A program made the position numbers and the translations under genes. A model generated the notes under the pieces. The model ran no database searches. It was not told the DNA's origin and worked only from the letters and a program-made list of their open reading frames with translations. Source: Paraburkholderia fynbosensis (lineage in GTDB: Bacteria > Pseudomonadota > Gammaproteobacteria > Burkholderiales > Burkholderiaceae). From it: 64,000 nt of DNA. Of this stretch, positions 63,431 through 64,000 are shown piece by piece; the first letter of the stretch is position 1, and each line of letters begins with the position of its first letter. The stretch spans positions 248,001-312,000 of the forward strand of contig NZ_CADIKI010000003.1 of assembly GCF_902859935.1 (NCBI RefSeq), in the 5' to 3' direction.

Positions 63431-64000
63431 CTACGACGGCACGCTGACAAAAACCGGCCCCAGCGTTTCAGGGACTGCAAGCAAATCTGTCGGCGTCAAA
63501 ACCTTGCCATACATGTCAGTCACGACTGCACGACGCGGCAACTGCGACACGTCCAACTTCAATGCATCTCCGTCGTCATAGGACCAGAGCACATATTTCA
63601 CCGTGCCCGCTCTGGTCCCTAGTTTGAGGACGATATATCTCTCGTGTTCGTTGATGAAGTACTTCGCACTGGTTGCATCGGCCGTAAACGAGAACAGATA
63701 CTTCGATGCGTCATAGGCCGGCAACCTGTTGTTGTTCTCATCCAGCAGACCGAAGTTGTGCTCCTGATTCGTTGGGCTCGTACCGTCGTTGCGCATGTCG
63801 TAATAAGCCGTGAGCCCCACTTCGGCGATCCAGTCGACCAGAAATCGCCGCACCGCATATCTCGCCTGGAGCGCACGCGCTTTCGGCGAATGCCCGTTAT
63901 CGATTCCGGAGACATACTTGTAGCCGTAGCTCGGGTATGACCATTCGGTTGCCCAGATGGCCGGCGCATTCTTGTAGTTCGCCAGGTCCGCGCGCAATTC
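63431..64000 (-). CDS. C-terminal part of a PslG-like glycoside hydrolase (cut by window edge)
   Basis: At least 190 residues of a protein that continues past the right edge. WATEWSYPSYGY near the left of the visible part resembles the catalytic-acid/nucleophile Glu context of clan A hydrolases, and the order RYAVRRFLVDWIAEVG, YYDMRND, HNFGLLDENN, LPAYDA followed by a beta-rich tail resembles PslG-type (GH39-like) proteins of exopolysaccharide loci. Such enzymes cut the nascent polymer in the periplasm. It is transcribed towards wzc, whose start is 118 bp away. The TTG at 63997 is internal, not the real start. Confidence 0.72.
   Translation of the reverse strand, partial: ELRADLANYKNAPAIWATEWSYPSYGYKYVSGIDNGHSPKARALQARYAVRRFLVDWIAEVGLTAYYDMRNDGTSPTNQEHNFGLLDENNNRLPAYDASKYLFSFTADATSAKYFINEHERYIVLKLGTRAGTVKYVLWSYDDGDALKLDVSQLPRRAVVTDMYGKVLTPTDLLAVPETLGPVFVSVPS

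Overview
The window is a high-GC chromosomal segment most consistent with Paraburkholderia or a close Burkholderiaceae relative. The evidence is gene content and order: an O-antigen locus bounded by apaH on one side and WbiG/WbiH/WbiI-like genes on the other, then plsC-pyrX-pyrB-pyrR-ruvX-yqgE, rubredoxin, thiD and a CIRCE-controlled groES-groL operon. Species cannot be assigned from the sequence alone. No tRNA, rRNA, CRISPR array or intact mobile element was seen.

Region 1 (1-41 kb) is a large surface-polysaccharide (probable O-antigen) locus. At the left are two MraY/WecA-family sugar-1-phosphate transferases and a WbpM/CapD-type dehydratase (wbiI, wbiH, wbiG-like). A plus-strand block (5.4-17.0 kb) holds six glycosyltransferases, a histidine phosphatase, a protein of unknown function and a methyltransferase. 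A minus-strand seven-gene operon (17.0-25.3 kb) combines two GT2 enzymes, an SMR/EamA-like carrier, a xylose-isomerase-fold protein, an SDR, an FAD oxidoreductase and a 1061-residue membrane protein; it looks like a polyprenyl-phosphate-linked sugar modification module. A second minus-strand operon (25.6-32.1 kb) has a CapK-like ligase, a polysaccharide-deacetylase-like protein, wecB and two glycosyltransferases. Next come the ABC exporter (wzt, wzm), manC, rfbDCAB for dTDP-L-rhamnose, and a GDP-6-deoxyhexose reductase (rmd-like). The ABC exporter implies chains completed in the cytoplasm and exported by Wzm/Wzt.

Region 2 (40.7-54.3 kb) is mainly core genome: apaH, plsC-like acyltransferase, a non-catalytic dihydroorotase (pyrX type) with pyrB, pyrR, ruvX, yqgE, a 473-residue uncharacterised protein, rubredoxin, thiD and groES-groL. 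A two-gene sulfation island (a P-loop sulfotransferase plus APS kinase cysC) sits between thiD and groL and ends at a perfect bidirectional terminator.

Region 3 (55-64 kb) begins with a decayed IS3-type transposase fragment and then carries part of a second, exopolysaccharide-type cluster: three GT4 enzymes on the plus strand and, convergent to them, a Wzx/WzxC-type flippase, a Wzc/ExoP-type chain-length tyrosine kinase and the C-terminal part of a PslG-like glycoside hydrolase cut by the right edge. At the point where the plus- and minus-strand blocks meet, a segment of about 290 bp that carries the 3' ends of both facing genes is present twice around a 21-bp palindrome. This is the most unusual structural feature in the window.
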